Assembly: GCF_037392515.1 (NCBI RefSeq)
Contig: NC_090291.1
Location: 19,632,001 to 19,696,000, forward strand
Reading direction: 5' to 3'
From: Haliotis asinina
Lineage: Eukaryota > Mollusca > Gastropoda > Lepetellida > Haliotidae
DNA length: 64,000 bases
Shown here: positions 11,756 through 32,411 of the stretch, one piece after another
Position numbering within the stretch: the stretch's first letter is position 1
Layout of the letters: each line of letters opens with the position of its first letter
Notes under the pieces: model-generated
Databases searched by the model: none
What the model was told of the DNA's origin: nothing
Seen by the model: only the letters and a program-made list of their open reading frames with translations
Translations under genes and position numbers: made by a program

Positions 11756-13052
11756 CAGTATGGTTCAAAATTATTGAGAATAGCTAAAGCATTTCATATT
11801 ATTAAACGAGAACAAATCAGATAAAATTGAATGTATTGTGAAAGTGAACTGACCTTTTCATGTCGTGTAGGTAACAATTTAATATTTTATCAAGTCTCCT
11901 TGAGCTTCACGGCACAGTCTAAGACGGGTAGGCATACTTCCTATCAGAGAGGTTAGTGTTTCGTGAGTTATGCTGTCCCAGTATCGGACCACTTCTCTCT
12001 TCATGTCTTCAATTTTTGTCAACCCCTTTTGATTCACACATTCCTTCATCATCCCCCAAATGTTCTCAATGGGATTTAAGTCAGGACTATATGCAGGAAA
12101 TGGTAATGCAGTCACATTTTTCTCCTGAAACCACTGCTTGGCATGTTTTGCGGTGTGTTTAGGAACATTATCTTGCTGCAAAATCCAGTCATTTCCATAA
12201 AACACATGTGCACTTGGAAGGAGAAAATTATCTAATATGTTAGTGTAGCGTTGACTTGTCAGATTTCCCTCAAACACACACAGCGGGGTCGTTCCTAATA
12301 AGGATATCCCTCCCCATTCATGAAACTTTGGGCTGTATTTAGGTCGTCGATACAACGGTGCTGACGCAGACTTTGTCCATATTTTCACATTATTGGGATA
12401 TACCCATGTTGAGCTTTCATCAGTAAAAATCACATTTTCCCAGTCAAAGTTTTCATGTGCCAAACACCACTCAGCACGCCTGTCTTTATGTTCTTGTTTC
12501 ATGAGAGGAGAAGGAATTCCAGTCTTTTTCTCCCATCCAAGATCAATCAAATTTCTTCTAACTGTAGATTTTGATACAACTGTTGATCCCCTTTCTATCA
12601 TTTCATACCTGATGGTGGAGATGCTTGCCCTTTGCTTTTTAGACGCTAAAATTCCCAGCCGGACGCGATCTGAGAAGTCCAATTTTCTGGGTCTCCCTGC
12701 TCCTTTCTGGTGCCCAAAAACCTTTCCCTCTTTAAAATTCTTCCTAATCCTATACACAGTAGAAAGAGGAGTTCCTGTTCTCTCTGCCAATGTATTTACA
12801 TCATCAATTCCTTGATTACACAACTCAAAAATCAACCTTCTTTTATCTTCAGCAGACATTGTTGACAGTGCTGAGGAAAATGACGTCTGCTACAAATTCA
12901 GGGGAGGTAACTCTAATTGTACTATACTCAGTAGGCCAAGATGAGTTACCTCCCTTATACCATTACTTAGTTTTAAGTATCAGTGAATCAGTTGAGGTGT
13001 TAGGATAGCTCAAAGTAAGAAGAAAAATTCTCAATAATTATGAACCAGACTA
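11756..13052 (-). mobile_element. Tc1/mariner element, apparently complete
   Basis: About 27-bp terminal inverted repeats, with CAGTATGGTTCAAAATTATT at the left and TAGTCTGGTTCATAATTATT as the complement of the right end, are flanked by TA on both sides, as expected for Tc1/mariner target duplication. Length (about 1.3 kb) is typical. It contains one uninterrupted transposase gene. A subterminal inverted repeat GGGAGGTAACTC / GAGTTACCTCCC lies at 12902-12954. It sits in an intron of the SPH-C remnant. Confidence 0.9.
11879..12859 (-). CDS. Tc1-family DD34E transposase
   Basis: An uninterrupted 326-residue frame, full length for the family. The N-terminal part (about 1-110) has paired helix-turn-helix character (VNTLAERTGTPLSTVYRIRK) with GRPR at 55-58 between its two halves. 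The catalytic acidic residues are all present: Asp147 in FTDES, Asp230 in QQDNVPKHTA and Glu265 in YSPDLNPIENIW, with 34 residues between the second Asp and the Glu. It would bind the element's inverted repeats and cut and paste the element at TA. Start chosen at the first ATG, which gives the usual N-terminus. No frameshift or stop is seen, so the copy could be active or very young. Confidence 0.93.
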   Translation of the reverse strand: MSAEDKRRLIFELCNQGIDDVNTLAERTGTPLSTVYRIRKNFKEGKVFGHQKGAGRPRKLDFSDRVRLGILASKKQRASISTIRYEMIERGSTVVSKSTVRRNLIDLGWEKKTGIPSPLMKQEHKDRRAEWCLAHENFDWENVIFTDESSTWVYPNNVKIWTKSASAPLYRRPKYSPKFHEWGGISLLGTTPLCVFEGNLTSQRYTNILDNFLLPSAHVFYGNDWILQQDNVPKHTAKHAKQWFQEKNVTALPFPAYSPDLNPIENIWGMMKECVNQKGLTKIEDMKREVVRYWDSITHETLTSLIGSMPTRLRLCREAQGDLIKY

Positions 13053-13344
13053 TATATGTTCGGGTGTAGCAATACTTTCTTTTCTGTGTGCATAGATGGA
13101 AACACAACAACAAAACACACGCAGCAGACGGCAATCGCTCTAATCAGTTCTGGTGACAATCAGTTTGAAAAATATAGCACGTCATGCGGCCGAGATCTGT
13201 TCAACATATAGAAAAGATTTATGAAGGAAAAGGGTTTAAAAATGTGATTCAAAATGGAAACAAAACTATATTATTGATTTGATAGGCATATCGTATTGAT
13301 AACTGATGTCATATATTGATTACACGCTACGTAGGTACCTTAGA

Positions 13345-13400
13345 TGGTCCGGGTTAAAACTGGTCTTCAGTAACCCTTGCTTGTCATAAAGGGCGATTGT
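13345..13400 (+). repeat. SINE 5' fragment beside a MITE
   Basis: GGTCCGGGTTAAAACTGGTC and CTTGTCATAAAGGGCGA match the start of the long SINE-like element, which is then cut by the MITE beginning at 13407. Confidence 0.6.
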
Positions 13401-13406
13401 AGTCAG

Positions 13407-13879
13407 TTTGGACTGACAACGTACCGATGAATTTCACTTTAAACAAAACAGTGAAACAACTAAAGTGAAATTAAGATTGCGAATTCTCATAATTTTACTT
13501 TGCCATTTGAAAATTTAAGTCTTAGAATTTTATTCAATTTAGGATGAAAGTTGTTTAACAAACGATCATAGATTCAGATCGTTTTTGTTGGTTTGTATTA
13601 CAAGGGGGTAAGCACAGTAGTTGGAACAGTGAAACAAATGAACGTTAGCTTAGACCTACCCTACTAGTTCTCGGTGTTTCATTGTATGTGTGTACACCCT
13701 TGTAATACAAACAAATAAAGCGATCTGAATCTATGATCGCTTGTTAAACAACTTTCATCTCAGGCTGAATAAACCTCTGAGATTTAAATGTTCCGTTGGC
13801 AAGGTAAAATTTTGAGGATTCGCAATCTTACTTTATTTGGTTTATTTGGTGAAATTCATCACTTCGTTTTCCCGGCAAA
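13407..13879. mobile_element. Long foldback MITE
   Basis: The two halves are inverted copies: GATGAATTTCACTTT, AGTTGTTTAACAAACGATCA and TTTGTATTACAAGGG on the left return in complement on the right. About 470 bp, non-coding, related to 2987-3279. Confidence 0.8.
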
Positions 13880-14017
13880 CAGATTATATCGGGATCGGAT
13901 GGTCAGAATAGCTAGATTAAAGGCTGCCTGAAACTGTAAACAACAATAAACACTTAGATAAAAAAAGAGTGGCAAATGAATATATTTTCATATATATCAT
14001 AATAAAAATAAGAGTAC

Positions 14018-14128
14018 CTTGGAGTCTAACGCAACAGATGTTGTTATTAAAGCAAAGGGACTACAGTTTCTGGGTACCCGGTGGAAACTCGTTCAAATTA
14101 TAGCAAGTATGTTGCTGAATCTCACATG
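14018..14128 (-). pseudogene. SPH-C cysteine-module exon with premature stop
   Basis: A 111-base exon of the expected phase, CEIQQHTCYNLNEFPPGTQK, then L, stop, SLCFNNNICCV. The TAG occupies the codon for Asp, Val or Ala in the paralogues, and the third cysteine is Phe. Confidence 0.85.
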
Positions 14129-14234
14129 CTGAAAAATCGCACAGAAAAATATATTTCATCGTGAATTTCAAAAAATTAATACTTCACATGAACCAAATCA
14201 GTAAAGGCTTCAAAATAAACTGAAATTATCTTGT

Positions 14235-14530
14235 AGAGCTCCAGATATGGTGCGCGTTTGCGTATTTTACTCCATAAAAATCACATTTACCCATTTTAAT
14301 TACATATTTGGGAGTACAGCAAATGCGTAAGACTCACTTAGAACCCATCAGGTTTATAATAGCTGATAATTCGTCGCCGCGTCCATACTCTACATCAGCG
14401 TAAGCAAATGTTAACGATGCCTGCAAGTATATAATATACATATACTACTAGTATTTTAACCGTAGCCTCTGTCCGGAGTTTACTCATGGAGTGAAATGAC
14501 TTCCATGTTGAGTGTTTAAAAATGAGAGAA
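14235..14530 (+). repeat. Dispersed repeat shared with 62230-62545
   Basis: GAGCTCCAGATATGGTGCGC, GTTTGCGTATTTTACTC, CTCTGTCCGGAGTTTACTC and CATGACTTCCATGTTGA-like words occur in the same order in both copies. Non-coding and diverged. Family unknown. Confidence 0.7.
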
Positions 14531-14949
14531 TGTTTTGTGAAGTATTTATGTTTATATATTTAGAAGAGTTAATTACCCAATGATGATAAGAAATTCTGTG
14601 TCAAAGTACTTGATATTTTAAACTAGTATGAATATATAAAATGCTTGTTACTCCAAAAAAATGCAATTACTCATAATGTTACATAAACAGACATGTGAGT
14701 AAATACCCAGTAGCTTGAAAAATTATCTGGAGCTCTGACCCTGGCTCACAAAGCTCAACCAAAAAACAATCCTGTACAGAGATCTCTCACAAATGACATT
14801 CCAACACATTGTCAGTTAAAACAGAATCAGCTACAAACTTGGTAGAAAGTCGGAATGGCTTAAGTTTACCATGAAACCAACTTACATTGTAAACTTATCT
14901 GAGAACGTTTTATGTTTAGAAATGTGTTCTAAATTAAGCACATATATAG

Positions 14950-15300
14950 TGTTTAAACACATTGGGGTCAAAACACGAGAACTATATCTTACAGTATAAG
15001 CACCATGCAAACACAATCTAGACATGGTCATGAATTATGTGTTTCTAAAATCCTAAGTTGGACGTTATTTATAAACAATTTTAGGGTCAAAACACATAAC
15101 ATTAACAACGCCTTACTGCCTAAATTCCATGTTAACACAGTATCATTATGATATAAACACGTTTATAAGTGACCTTCGGTCTTAAACTGAGTAAATTATA
15201 TGCATTCTATCTAAACAAGTTTAGGGGCTAAACACATGAAATACATCCCCCGTTGGGTTCTATCTAATTGTAAACAAGGGTCAAAACATCATACCTAATC
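14950..15300. repeat. Degenerate repeats with GGGTCAAAACAC
   Basis: AAACACATTGGGGTCAAAAC, TTTTAGGGTCAAAACACATA, TTTAGGGGCTAAACACATGA and AACAAGGGTCAAAACATCA recur at irregular 50-120 bp spacing. Confidence 0.45.
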
Positions 15301-15680
15301 AAAACGCATTCGAATTTAAACAAGTTTTCTAAATGTATGATAACCTCATATACCTTACCTCACACAATAAATATCGTTTTCCCATTGTCTAAGGGCAGTC
15401 CTATATTTTCAATGCTTACAAGCGAGTATCGTTTCTATGTACCCTGCTGGGAATGCCGAACCCATTTGGTATTTCATAGTAGTAATTCTTCATCTGGAAA
15501 AAGATTGAATCAGATGTGATGTGCGGAAATGGGCGATATTTTGCGAATGCAAGTCGATGGAAGGGAGATAACTCTAAATCTGTGTTTCTTGTCTGCAAAA
15601 TCTAGCAATGGCTACAAAAGTTTTGTACCCGTGCTTCATACTATTCAGAATTAACATTGAGGTGTTCGGTAAGATAAATA

Positions 15681-15822
15681 GGTTGTTCACTAGTCCCAAA
15701 AAGACCATGGGATGATGTACCCTCGATGTTTGCTTATGTTCCCCTCTCCTTTCGGGCTCGGAAAACGTGAACATCGAGGGACATCAACCCATGTTCCCCT
15801 TGTCACCATTGAACAGCTTATA
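15681..15822. repeat. Large hairpin (foldback)
   Basis: Left arm CATGGGATGATGTACCCTCG, then ATGTT, pairs with AACAT, CGAGGGACATCAACCCATG. Pairing continues outward through GTTGTTCACTAGTCCC and its partner near 15815. Arms of about 50 bases, loop about 35. Confidence 0.75.
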
Positions 15823-17370
15823 ATGTGCAAGATGTACCTTTATTGCGATTAACTCTGTAAATCAATTGTATATACCACCTGGAATTTCTAGCTAGGGGAA
15901 ATATTGGCTAATTAAGTAAAACAAGATTTCGACCGAATGTCACGTCAATGGTCTCTGTAGCTCAGATGGCAGGTTGCAGGTACGTATGACTTCGATGTAC
16001 AAGCAGCTATGTTTGTACTCTTCGATCACCTTTAGCACATATTAGAGAATATCGACATAGAACTTGATCTTGGTAAATCCGTCCCTGCGTGAAAAGTCGC
16101 TCTAACAATATCAGTAAATGGGTAAACAACCTAAACTACCCTTAAACAAAGATACAAGTATCTGATCAGCCTGAGAATACGATTAATGGAAAACGAAACG
16201 CTGTCGGAAAAAAAGAAAAAAAATGTTTTTAGGTTGTTAGTCTAAATCCCTAAACCTTTCATAATAGCAAATAGCATACGTCGAAATACCCCACAAATAC
16301 CCCACATCGGCCTAACTGGGCGTTCAGTGGAATACGAAATGGGAGCAAGTTTACTCGTAACATCGGCAAACGTGGAAACAATAGGACAAGAAGGAGAAGA
16401 TTGCTTATGAAAGTGTCACATGTTGTAAATCACAACAAGCATCATAAAATGTAGGCAACTGAGTACAACATCCGGCCAGTACGATCTGAGAGACACTATA
16501 CTGCATTAAACATTAAAGTTAATATTAGATATCAAATTACTAATAGCTATAGTTGGTGTGACAGTGCAGTATTATACTAGTGTAATCTTGAGTAGGATTT
16601 GGAAGTTGTTCCACAACCTTAAAAGGAGGACAATGAGATGAAGGTAAATAGTGAAGAGGTAGGTTAAATTGACGGTACTCAAACATGCGTAGGAGCAAAG
16701 CGGATACTTCTTTAATAAGCTGGCTATCTTGCATAATGAGATTGACCTGGTCAACAAGGGTGTACTGGGTAAAGGAATGGTATACTGCCGTGACAGGGTT
16801 CCATAAGTCGTATTTGATATCTACAGCGTGGCAAGAAATGAATTTCGTCCTCGACTTCATTACTACAGATGTGTGATTCAAGATGTGTCTTAGGTCGTTT
16901 AAATCTGCCTAGTTCAACCTGTAAAGGTAATTACCACAGTGGAATTTTGCAAATATACTACGTTGTGACCTGTCTAAAGTAGTGTTGACGTAGCTCTCTG
17001 GAAACAGATCTGGCTGAAATAGGCGAAATACAAATCGCTGCTGAAAACAATAGTTTATGCTGACATGTGTAAAAGAGTATGACACCCATAGAAAGGCTTA
17101 AATTAGCGTATTAAATGTCTCCAAGTATATTGCTGACATGACCACCCGAAGATCTACAGGACTAAATGTTATTTGTAAATTGTCAACCTCCGTCCTGGTT
17201 TTACAGTCGAGATGACCGCGCCTGCCTGTTTTCTGTGATTGTGAGACGGGTCTTTTCGCTTTATTGGAACAAGATATAATCAAAGACAACCTCTGCACTA
17301 TATCATTGAAATGTTTGTTCATTACCGTTATCTTCGGAATTTTAAACAAAATTAAAAATTCAAAACTTAC

Positions 17371-17455
17371 GTGGTTTGAAGACAAATGAAAAGCCATCCT
17401 TGTTGCAGGTAGAAAACCATGTGAGAGCAAAGGTAATCTCGAACCAGATGAGCAT
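17371..17455 (-). pseudogene. SPH-C exon 1: signal peptide
   Basis: MLIWFEITFALTWFSTC leads to the family hallmark FSFVFKP and a gtaagt donor. Hydrophobic, 28 codons, phase 1 as in the paralogues. Confidence 0.7.
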
Positions 17456-17500
17456 GACGACAAAGTCTGAGGGGTCTGACAGGAATTATTATACCCCTGA

Positions 17501-17507
17501 TTTTATA
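17501..17507 (-). promoter_or_regulatory. TATA box of SPH-C
   Basis: Minus-strand TATAAAA, about 46 bases before the first ATG. Preserved although the gene is broken. Confidence 0.5.
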
Positions 17508-17599
17508 TCACTTTAAAGAGTGCGGAAAGTTCAGTAAAGTTTTGTGTGAAAGTGTTTGTCCGCCAAACACAAACACTGTAAGCACGAAAGTATCCATCC

Positions 17600-17822
17600 A
17601 TAATTACACGATCACCTTGACAGGCTTTATAAAAGAATAAAATATATTTTGAATGCTTTTGTAATATTTTTCATCCTCGACTTTTCATCCTCATAGCTAT
17701 CCACTATAGTGCAGATTCATCGGAACGTATACCCTGAAGATATCGAGGGTAAAAAGTATTAGAAAAGCATTGAAAATATATTTTATTCTTTTATAAAAGC
17801 CTGTCAAGTAATCATGTAATTT
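17600..17822. mobile_element. Foldback MITE upstream of SPH-C
   Basis: CTTTATAAAAGAATAAAATA and ATGCTTTTGTAATATTTTTC at the left are mirrored at the right (GAAAAGCATTGAAAATATAT, TTTTATTCTTTTATAAAAGC). TTGACAGGC and an ATTACA word pair further out. Confidence 0.8.
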
Positions 17823-18010
17823 TCCGCAAACATATATGCAACAAGTACCACGATTTGTTGAACGACACATTATTCAGTACTTATATTCTGCCATGTCCTT
17901 AAATCCCAAACACAGTCATTGAAATACTGTGCGCTGTGTCAACTCATTGAATATTTTCTTCATCCGGACCAATCCTTAAAAATGAAAATGAACCCATCTG
18001 CAAACAAACT

Positions 18011-18105
18011 GGGCCCTTATTCTCGAATCGGTCGTAGCCCTAAAATTCTTAACTTTGATCGTAGCTAATGTGTTAAGAATGGGCTTAAGAAGTTCGTTTA
18101 TATTC
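18011..18105 (+). repeat. Dispersed repeat with CGTAGC words (copy 1)
   Basis: Contains TTATTCTCGAATCGGTCGTA and AACTTTGATCGTAGC, GTTAAGAATGGGCTTAAGA. An inverted, related copy lies at 26970-27075. Confidence 0.6.
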
Positions 18106-18629
18106 AAGGATACGATGTGAAAACTACTTTATATGGTAAAGGCGCACTGAATGACTCAAAAAATACCGACATTCTCAACTCATTATATAAGTAAGTGCTT
18201 CCAGTGATTATCATCTGCACATATATAATCAGTGTTTTACATAACTAGCGTTTCTATGGCAGCTAATTTCGTTGCTAGGCATAACCACCGCCATAACCAA
18301 CATATTTATCATACAGTCATTAATCTGATTGTTCTTTTGACTCAGTATTATTCTTTTCTTGTCACATTATTTCAATTATGTATACAACTATTGTACTTGA
18401 GCTACGTATATATTATATATACATATATATACCACTAGGCTTGTTGTTTATCCAGGTTTCTGTTTGACGGAGTAAAAGTATGTCTCAGCCAAGTTCGATG
18501 GGTTACGAACGTTACAAGAACAGATGGCCAGGCCGTGTAACATTTTTAGGGCCCGAAGACATTTCCATTTTACAACGACGGAAATGAAAAGTTAAGGTTA
18601 ATCAACCTAATGAAGCCAAAGAGCCAGGG

Positions 18630-18835
18630 TTTAAACCACATGGGTTCGAATCTCTTTCTGGACGATATTTTTTTAAAATAAAGATATATTCAAAAACAAA
18701 ATTTTCACTGATTTTGTTCAAAACTGAAATAGATGTTAATCGTCACATATAAACACAAAATATGATTACAAAAGTCTACATTTTTATTTTTAAAAATTAT
18801 CGTCCAGATTCGAACCCCTGTGGTTAAAAACGTTA
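18630..18835. mobile_element. Foldback with tRNA-like B boxes
   Basis: AACCACATGGGTTCGAATCT and TCTGGACGATATTTTTTTA at the left are mirrored by AATTATCGTCCAGATTCGAA and CCCCTGTGGTT at the right. Each arm has a GGTTCGAATC word. Confidence 0.65.
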
Positions 18836-18955
18836 GTTTGTACGAATTCTCGACAAGAATCTCCACGACAACTTGGCACGGCTTATCTTCCTTCAAATCA
18901 GTAGGTAAATACAGTATAGACATTAGAACAAGTAGGGATTGGATCTGGTGGTGTA

Positions 18956-19490
18956 ACGATCCAATAGAACTGTGTATAACAACAGTTACGATAATAACGA
19001 TCCAATAGAACTGTGTATAACAACAGTCACGATAATAACGATCCAATAGAACTGTGTATAACAACAGTTACGATAATAACGATCCAATAGAACTGTGTAT
19101 AACAACAGTTACGATAATAACGATCCAATAGAACTGTGTATAACAACAGTTACGATAATAATGATCCAGTAGAACTGTGTATAACAACAGTTGCAATAAT
19201 GATGATCCAGTAGAACTGTGTATATCAACAGTTACGATAATAATGATCCAGTAGAATTGTGTATATCAACAGTTGCGATAATGATGATCCAGTAGAACTG
19301 TGTATATCAACAGTTACGATAATAATGATCCAGTAGAACTGTGTATAACAACAGTTGCGATAATGATGATCCAGTAGAACTGTGTATAACAACAGTTGCA
19401 ATAATAATGATCCAGTAGAACTGTGTATATCAACAGTTACGATAATAATGATCCAATAGAACTGTGTATATCAACAGTTGCGATAATAAG
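18956..19490. repeat. 41-bp minisatellite, about 13 copies
   Basis: Unit ACGATCCAATAGAACTGTGT, then ATAACAACAGTTACGATAATA. Each unit contains AACTG and CAGTT separated by ten bases, so every copy can form a small hairpin. Two variants (CCAATAG, CCAGTAG) are grouped along the array. Confidence 0.93.
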
Positions 19491-19769
19491 ATCGAAGCAA
19501 CCTTTCAAGCAACATTCTGAGGTTATTTCAGATAAGCTCACGAAGACCGGTTACATGAGAAGCACAACACTCATGGACCCATGGTGTCTTTTTGTGAGCT
19601 GTTAAATATGAAAAGGGCGTGTATTGTAACGTCCCTCTCCGTCGCACATCACTGATTTCATAGGCCACAGGGGGAAACTAAGTAGTGCTCACGTGCCACA
19701 GAGGTACATGTAATTAGTTTCACTTAACGAAGCGTGAATGGCTCAGGTTTATTGGTGCATCTTTAACTA

Positions 19770-19834
19770 TGAATGAATGAATGAATGAATGAATGAATGA
19801 ATGAATGAATGAATGAATGAATGAATGAATGAAT
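19770..19834. repeat. (GAAT)n microsatellite
   Basis: About sixteen uninterrupted tetramers. Confidence 0.97.
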
Positions 19835-19950
19835 TTATTTCCCCCAGGTAGGTCCGAAAATCTTCAAAATATCATGGTCTGGGTTATGTAATTATGTAAC
19901 TAAGTAACAGAATGCCTAAATATATACATGCATGCATGCACGAACGCACG

Positions 19951-19991
<41 letters not shown>
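19951..19991. repeat. (CA)n microsatellite
   Basis: About twenty dinucleotides, preceded by CATG and ACGA tetramers. Confidence 0.97.
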
Positions 19992-19992
<1 letters not shown>

Positions 19993-21674
19993 TATACATA
20001 TATGTGACATGACATGACGTTATTTTATCAGTATCATTGTTACTGGCCCAAGTAAGAATGCCAGCTTGTCATGCTCCCCCATCATACATTTTAACATCAC
20101 GATTATCGATCAGAGTTGAGAAGAATACATCTCACTCTGAATATAATTAGTCAATTGTTAAATTGCTACTGATGGCATTGTGGCAATCTCTTCTGCTAGC
20201 CTGCAGGTCGCTACTTAAGGTATTGTTGCAATCGTTTCTGCGTTTTAACCTGTTTAAGACACTGAGAATCAAACAGGAAATGGTATAGTGGTAATCTCGT
20301 ACATGTATATGACGATATTTTCTAAATAATGGAGTCCGCATAGGACGATGCAGTGACTGACATCACGATCAATGATCGACTCTACGTACAGCTGTTTTGA
20401 TCCTATCATTTTGTGTTCGAGACCCGTTTGTTTCCCTTTTCAGCACCAGCTCTGTAATGGTTGACCTAGGGGTTTTTCTTTTACTAGTTAAAAAGTACAG
20501 TCCGGCTTTACGCCAGCGCACAAACTATAATATAGGACCAAATAAAGTCCCTTTTGTGTTTTTAGCTTAATATAAGGTTCTTCTGAGGCAACAATAAAAA
20601 GCTCCACCAATTTGCTCTATAGGATTTACACCGCCCTTGAACATCGACGAACTAAGGATCGAAAGTAAATCTGGTTCCTCAGGATGTGGCGATCTTTTCC
20701 AAACTCCTTTTTAATTTAAGTTACTATGAAATTAAGTGTAAGATTTCTATACACACAGATTTGTATGATAGAGCATGAATTAAGCCACAAACCCTTATAA
20801 GAAATATTTGCTAAAATCAGAGTCGATTGTACAATTCTGAAAATGTCATATATTTATGAATCACTACAAAGCACTGACTATATCAAATGTTTGCGATATG
20901 AACGTACCCTGTTACACGCGTCATAAACACACGCAACGGCTCGTCAGTTGTCCACCTGACAAAGCACTGGCATGGTACAAGTGCAAGTTATAATAGTCAA
21001 CTGCATCGGATATCACTTTTGTCACTGATACATCAAGTTTCGAAACTTCCATACAAATCTTTTTTAATTGTAAACAATGGGTGATGTCCGAGTCAGTGTG
21101 CGGATTATCCGCTGACCCATGGCTAGTACAAATCCGACTGGATTTTCATGGGGTCATTTTGGAAATATATCACTCTCTCTGACTTGTTAAGGCTTAAGCA
21201 CATTTAGATCATGCAACATTACGGCCTGATAAAATGTTCATCATATTAACAGCTTAACGACGAAATGCGTCTATATATTGAAATTTCGGACTAGTGAATT
21301 ATTTTGTGGACAAGTAACTGTCAGGCATAGCTAGACCGACTGGCTAGCACAACGTGGAAACTATTTCGCACACCGGTACGGGTGTGCTCTAAAAATACGG
21401 GAAGACCTTTCTAAAGAGAGTACTATAGAGCCCAGTAGAAACGCGTTGAAAGAAACGAGCAATGTACTACATGAGAAATGAACTCGAGATTCCTTATGGG
21501 CGATAACGGGGGATGATAACACGTGATTCCTGGTAATCTATAATTATAACCTCTGACTTCAGGAGAAAGTAAATATCATTTCATGCTGCTTACTCAAATG
21601 AGCAGGTTTGTTGCCATGTAGAATTAAGTTGTAAAGGTTCTATCATGGAATAAACAATGAGAAGATGCACATTT

Positions 21675-21680
21675 TATTGT
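21675..21680 (-). terminator. Polyadenylation signal of SPH-B
   Basis: Minus-strand AATAAA, 73 bases beyond the stop codon. The surrounding AATAAAATGTGCATCTTC resembles the AATAAAATATGCATTTCA downstream of SPH-A. Confidence 0.6.
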
Positions 21681-21752
21681 TTAATCCCTTTCTTTGCTGA
21701 CACTTAGATTTGTGGAAATGATGTATCAGCCGCTGATGATGTCGCATGATGC

Positions 21753-31344
<9,592 letters not shown>

Positions 31345-32184
31345 CTCTGATGCGAGGATGGTACGGAAATTGCCACGCATGAAGTGTCAGAGGTCACAAC
31401 TGACATCCCAGACACATGCCGCTGTGTCCTTTCATCGCACTCATCAGCTTCAGTCAATAAATGATCATTCTGTGCACACAATTCCAACATCATATGCAAT
31501 ATTTTCAGCATGTTGATACCGTTCACATATCAAAGAATCTAAATGAAATATGGCCATGCACATAAACATGCACTGATTTGTACAGTCACAATTACAACTG
31601 ACCATAGATGAAATTTGTACAATGCATGTGTTGGCAACGTTCCAAGTTTGTTTACTGAGTCGTTGTATAACAATAAATGTTTGTTTCCATGTATTTTAAC
31701 CAAAAGTATTTTAGTATTTATAATTTATTTATTAATGATCTATTTACATAACACTGAGTTTCAGCTAATTATCATATAATGTAAATCTCAACGGCACATC
31801 GTATTATCAATCTCAGTAATTCCTTATGAATTCTTTACATTTACTTAAATGAAATTTTTGTTGACATTGATGTAAAATTTGCATCCTTTATTTACTGATA
31901 ACTTTCTCACTGAGAGCCACCTGTTCCCTCTAACAAGCTGTCAATATGTAAACATAGTCATCTTAATGTATTTACCCTTTGTAAAGAAAGCAGTTCGCAC
32001 AGCCATACACAGCGGGCAACGTGACAATATATGAATTAATAGTTGGACGTATAAAATGTTCTCACGGAACGAGAATGGAGTGTTTGATTGAACTGTTTAA
32101 AACATGTAGTATATTGCCATTGCCCTCTTTGAACTTGTGTACCTAACTAAAATTCTCTATGGAGGTTAGAACATGTCCCAAATA

Positions 32185-32300
32185 GTCTTTGAGTGGGTAA
32201 GGCGTCCGCTCGTCACGCTGAAGGCCAGGGTTCGATCCCCACATGAGAACAATATGTGAAGCCCATTTCTGGTGGGAGTCGTCTCATTTACCCACCACCT
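32185..32300 (+). repeat. tRNA-derived SINE
   Basis: A tRNA-like head with GGTAAGGCGTCCGCTCGTCA and GGTTCGATCCCCACATG, then the linker AATATGTGAAGCCCATTTCT. Its tail is lost. Confidence 0.7.
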
Positions 32301-32411
32301 ATTGTTCGTGGTGGCAAACTACTTAAGCGGAATAATCCTCTCTACACTAGACGTTTCTGAATTATTTATCCCTTTGAAATAAGACTTGACTTACCGCAAT
32401 AACAGTTACGT

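Larger units (their letters stand above)
14129..17370. other. SPH-C intron 1
   Basis: About 3.2 kb without an exon. It holds a dispersed repeat (14235), degenerate AAACA-rich repeats (14950) and a hairpin (15681). The part 15830-17370 contains nothing I recognise. Confidence 0.5.
7508..17455 (-). pseudogene. SPH-C: decayed serine protease homologue with one EGF exon
   Basis: Four exons of the SPH family are recognised in order on the minus strand: signal peptide (17371-17455), cysteine module (14018-14128), one EGF-like domain (9989-10093) and the terminal protease exon (7508-7681). The module exon has an in-frame TAG at 14061-14063 and its third cysteine is Phe. The four exons carrying the His57, activation-loop, Asp102 and pre-Ser195 segments of A and B are absent from 7682-9988. 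The terminal exon still reads GDNGG (Ser195 to Asn), but the conserved VVC has become LVY. Splice sites and a TATA box remain. A Tc1 transposon lies between the module and EGF exons. Three independent defects make this a pseudogene. A short truncated product, or an alternative gene using only some exons, cannot be excluded. Confidence 0.8.
17456..21674. other. Intergenic region between SPH-B and SPH-C
   Basis: No gene recognised. It contains two foldbacks, a dispersed repeat, a 41-bp minisatellite and two microsatellites. From 20000 to 21674 I see nothing recognisable. Confidence 0.6.

Noticed and set aside
12393..12815. 140-codon frame on the plus strand
   Set aside because: Shadow of the transposase gene on the opposite strand.
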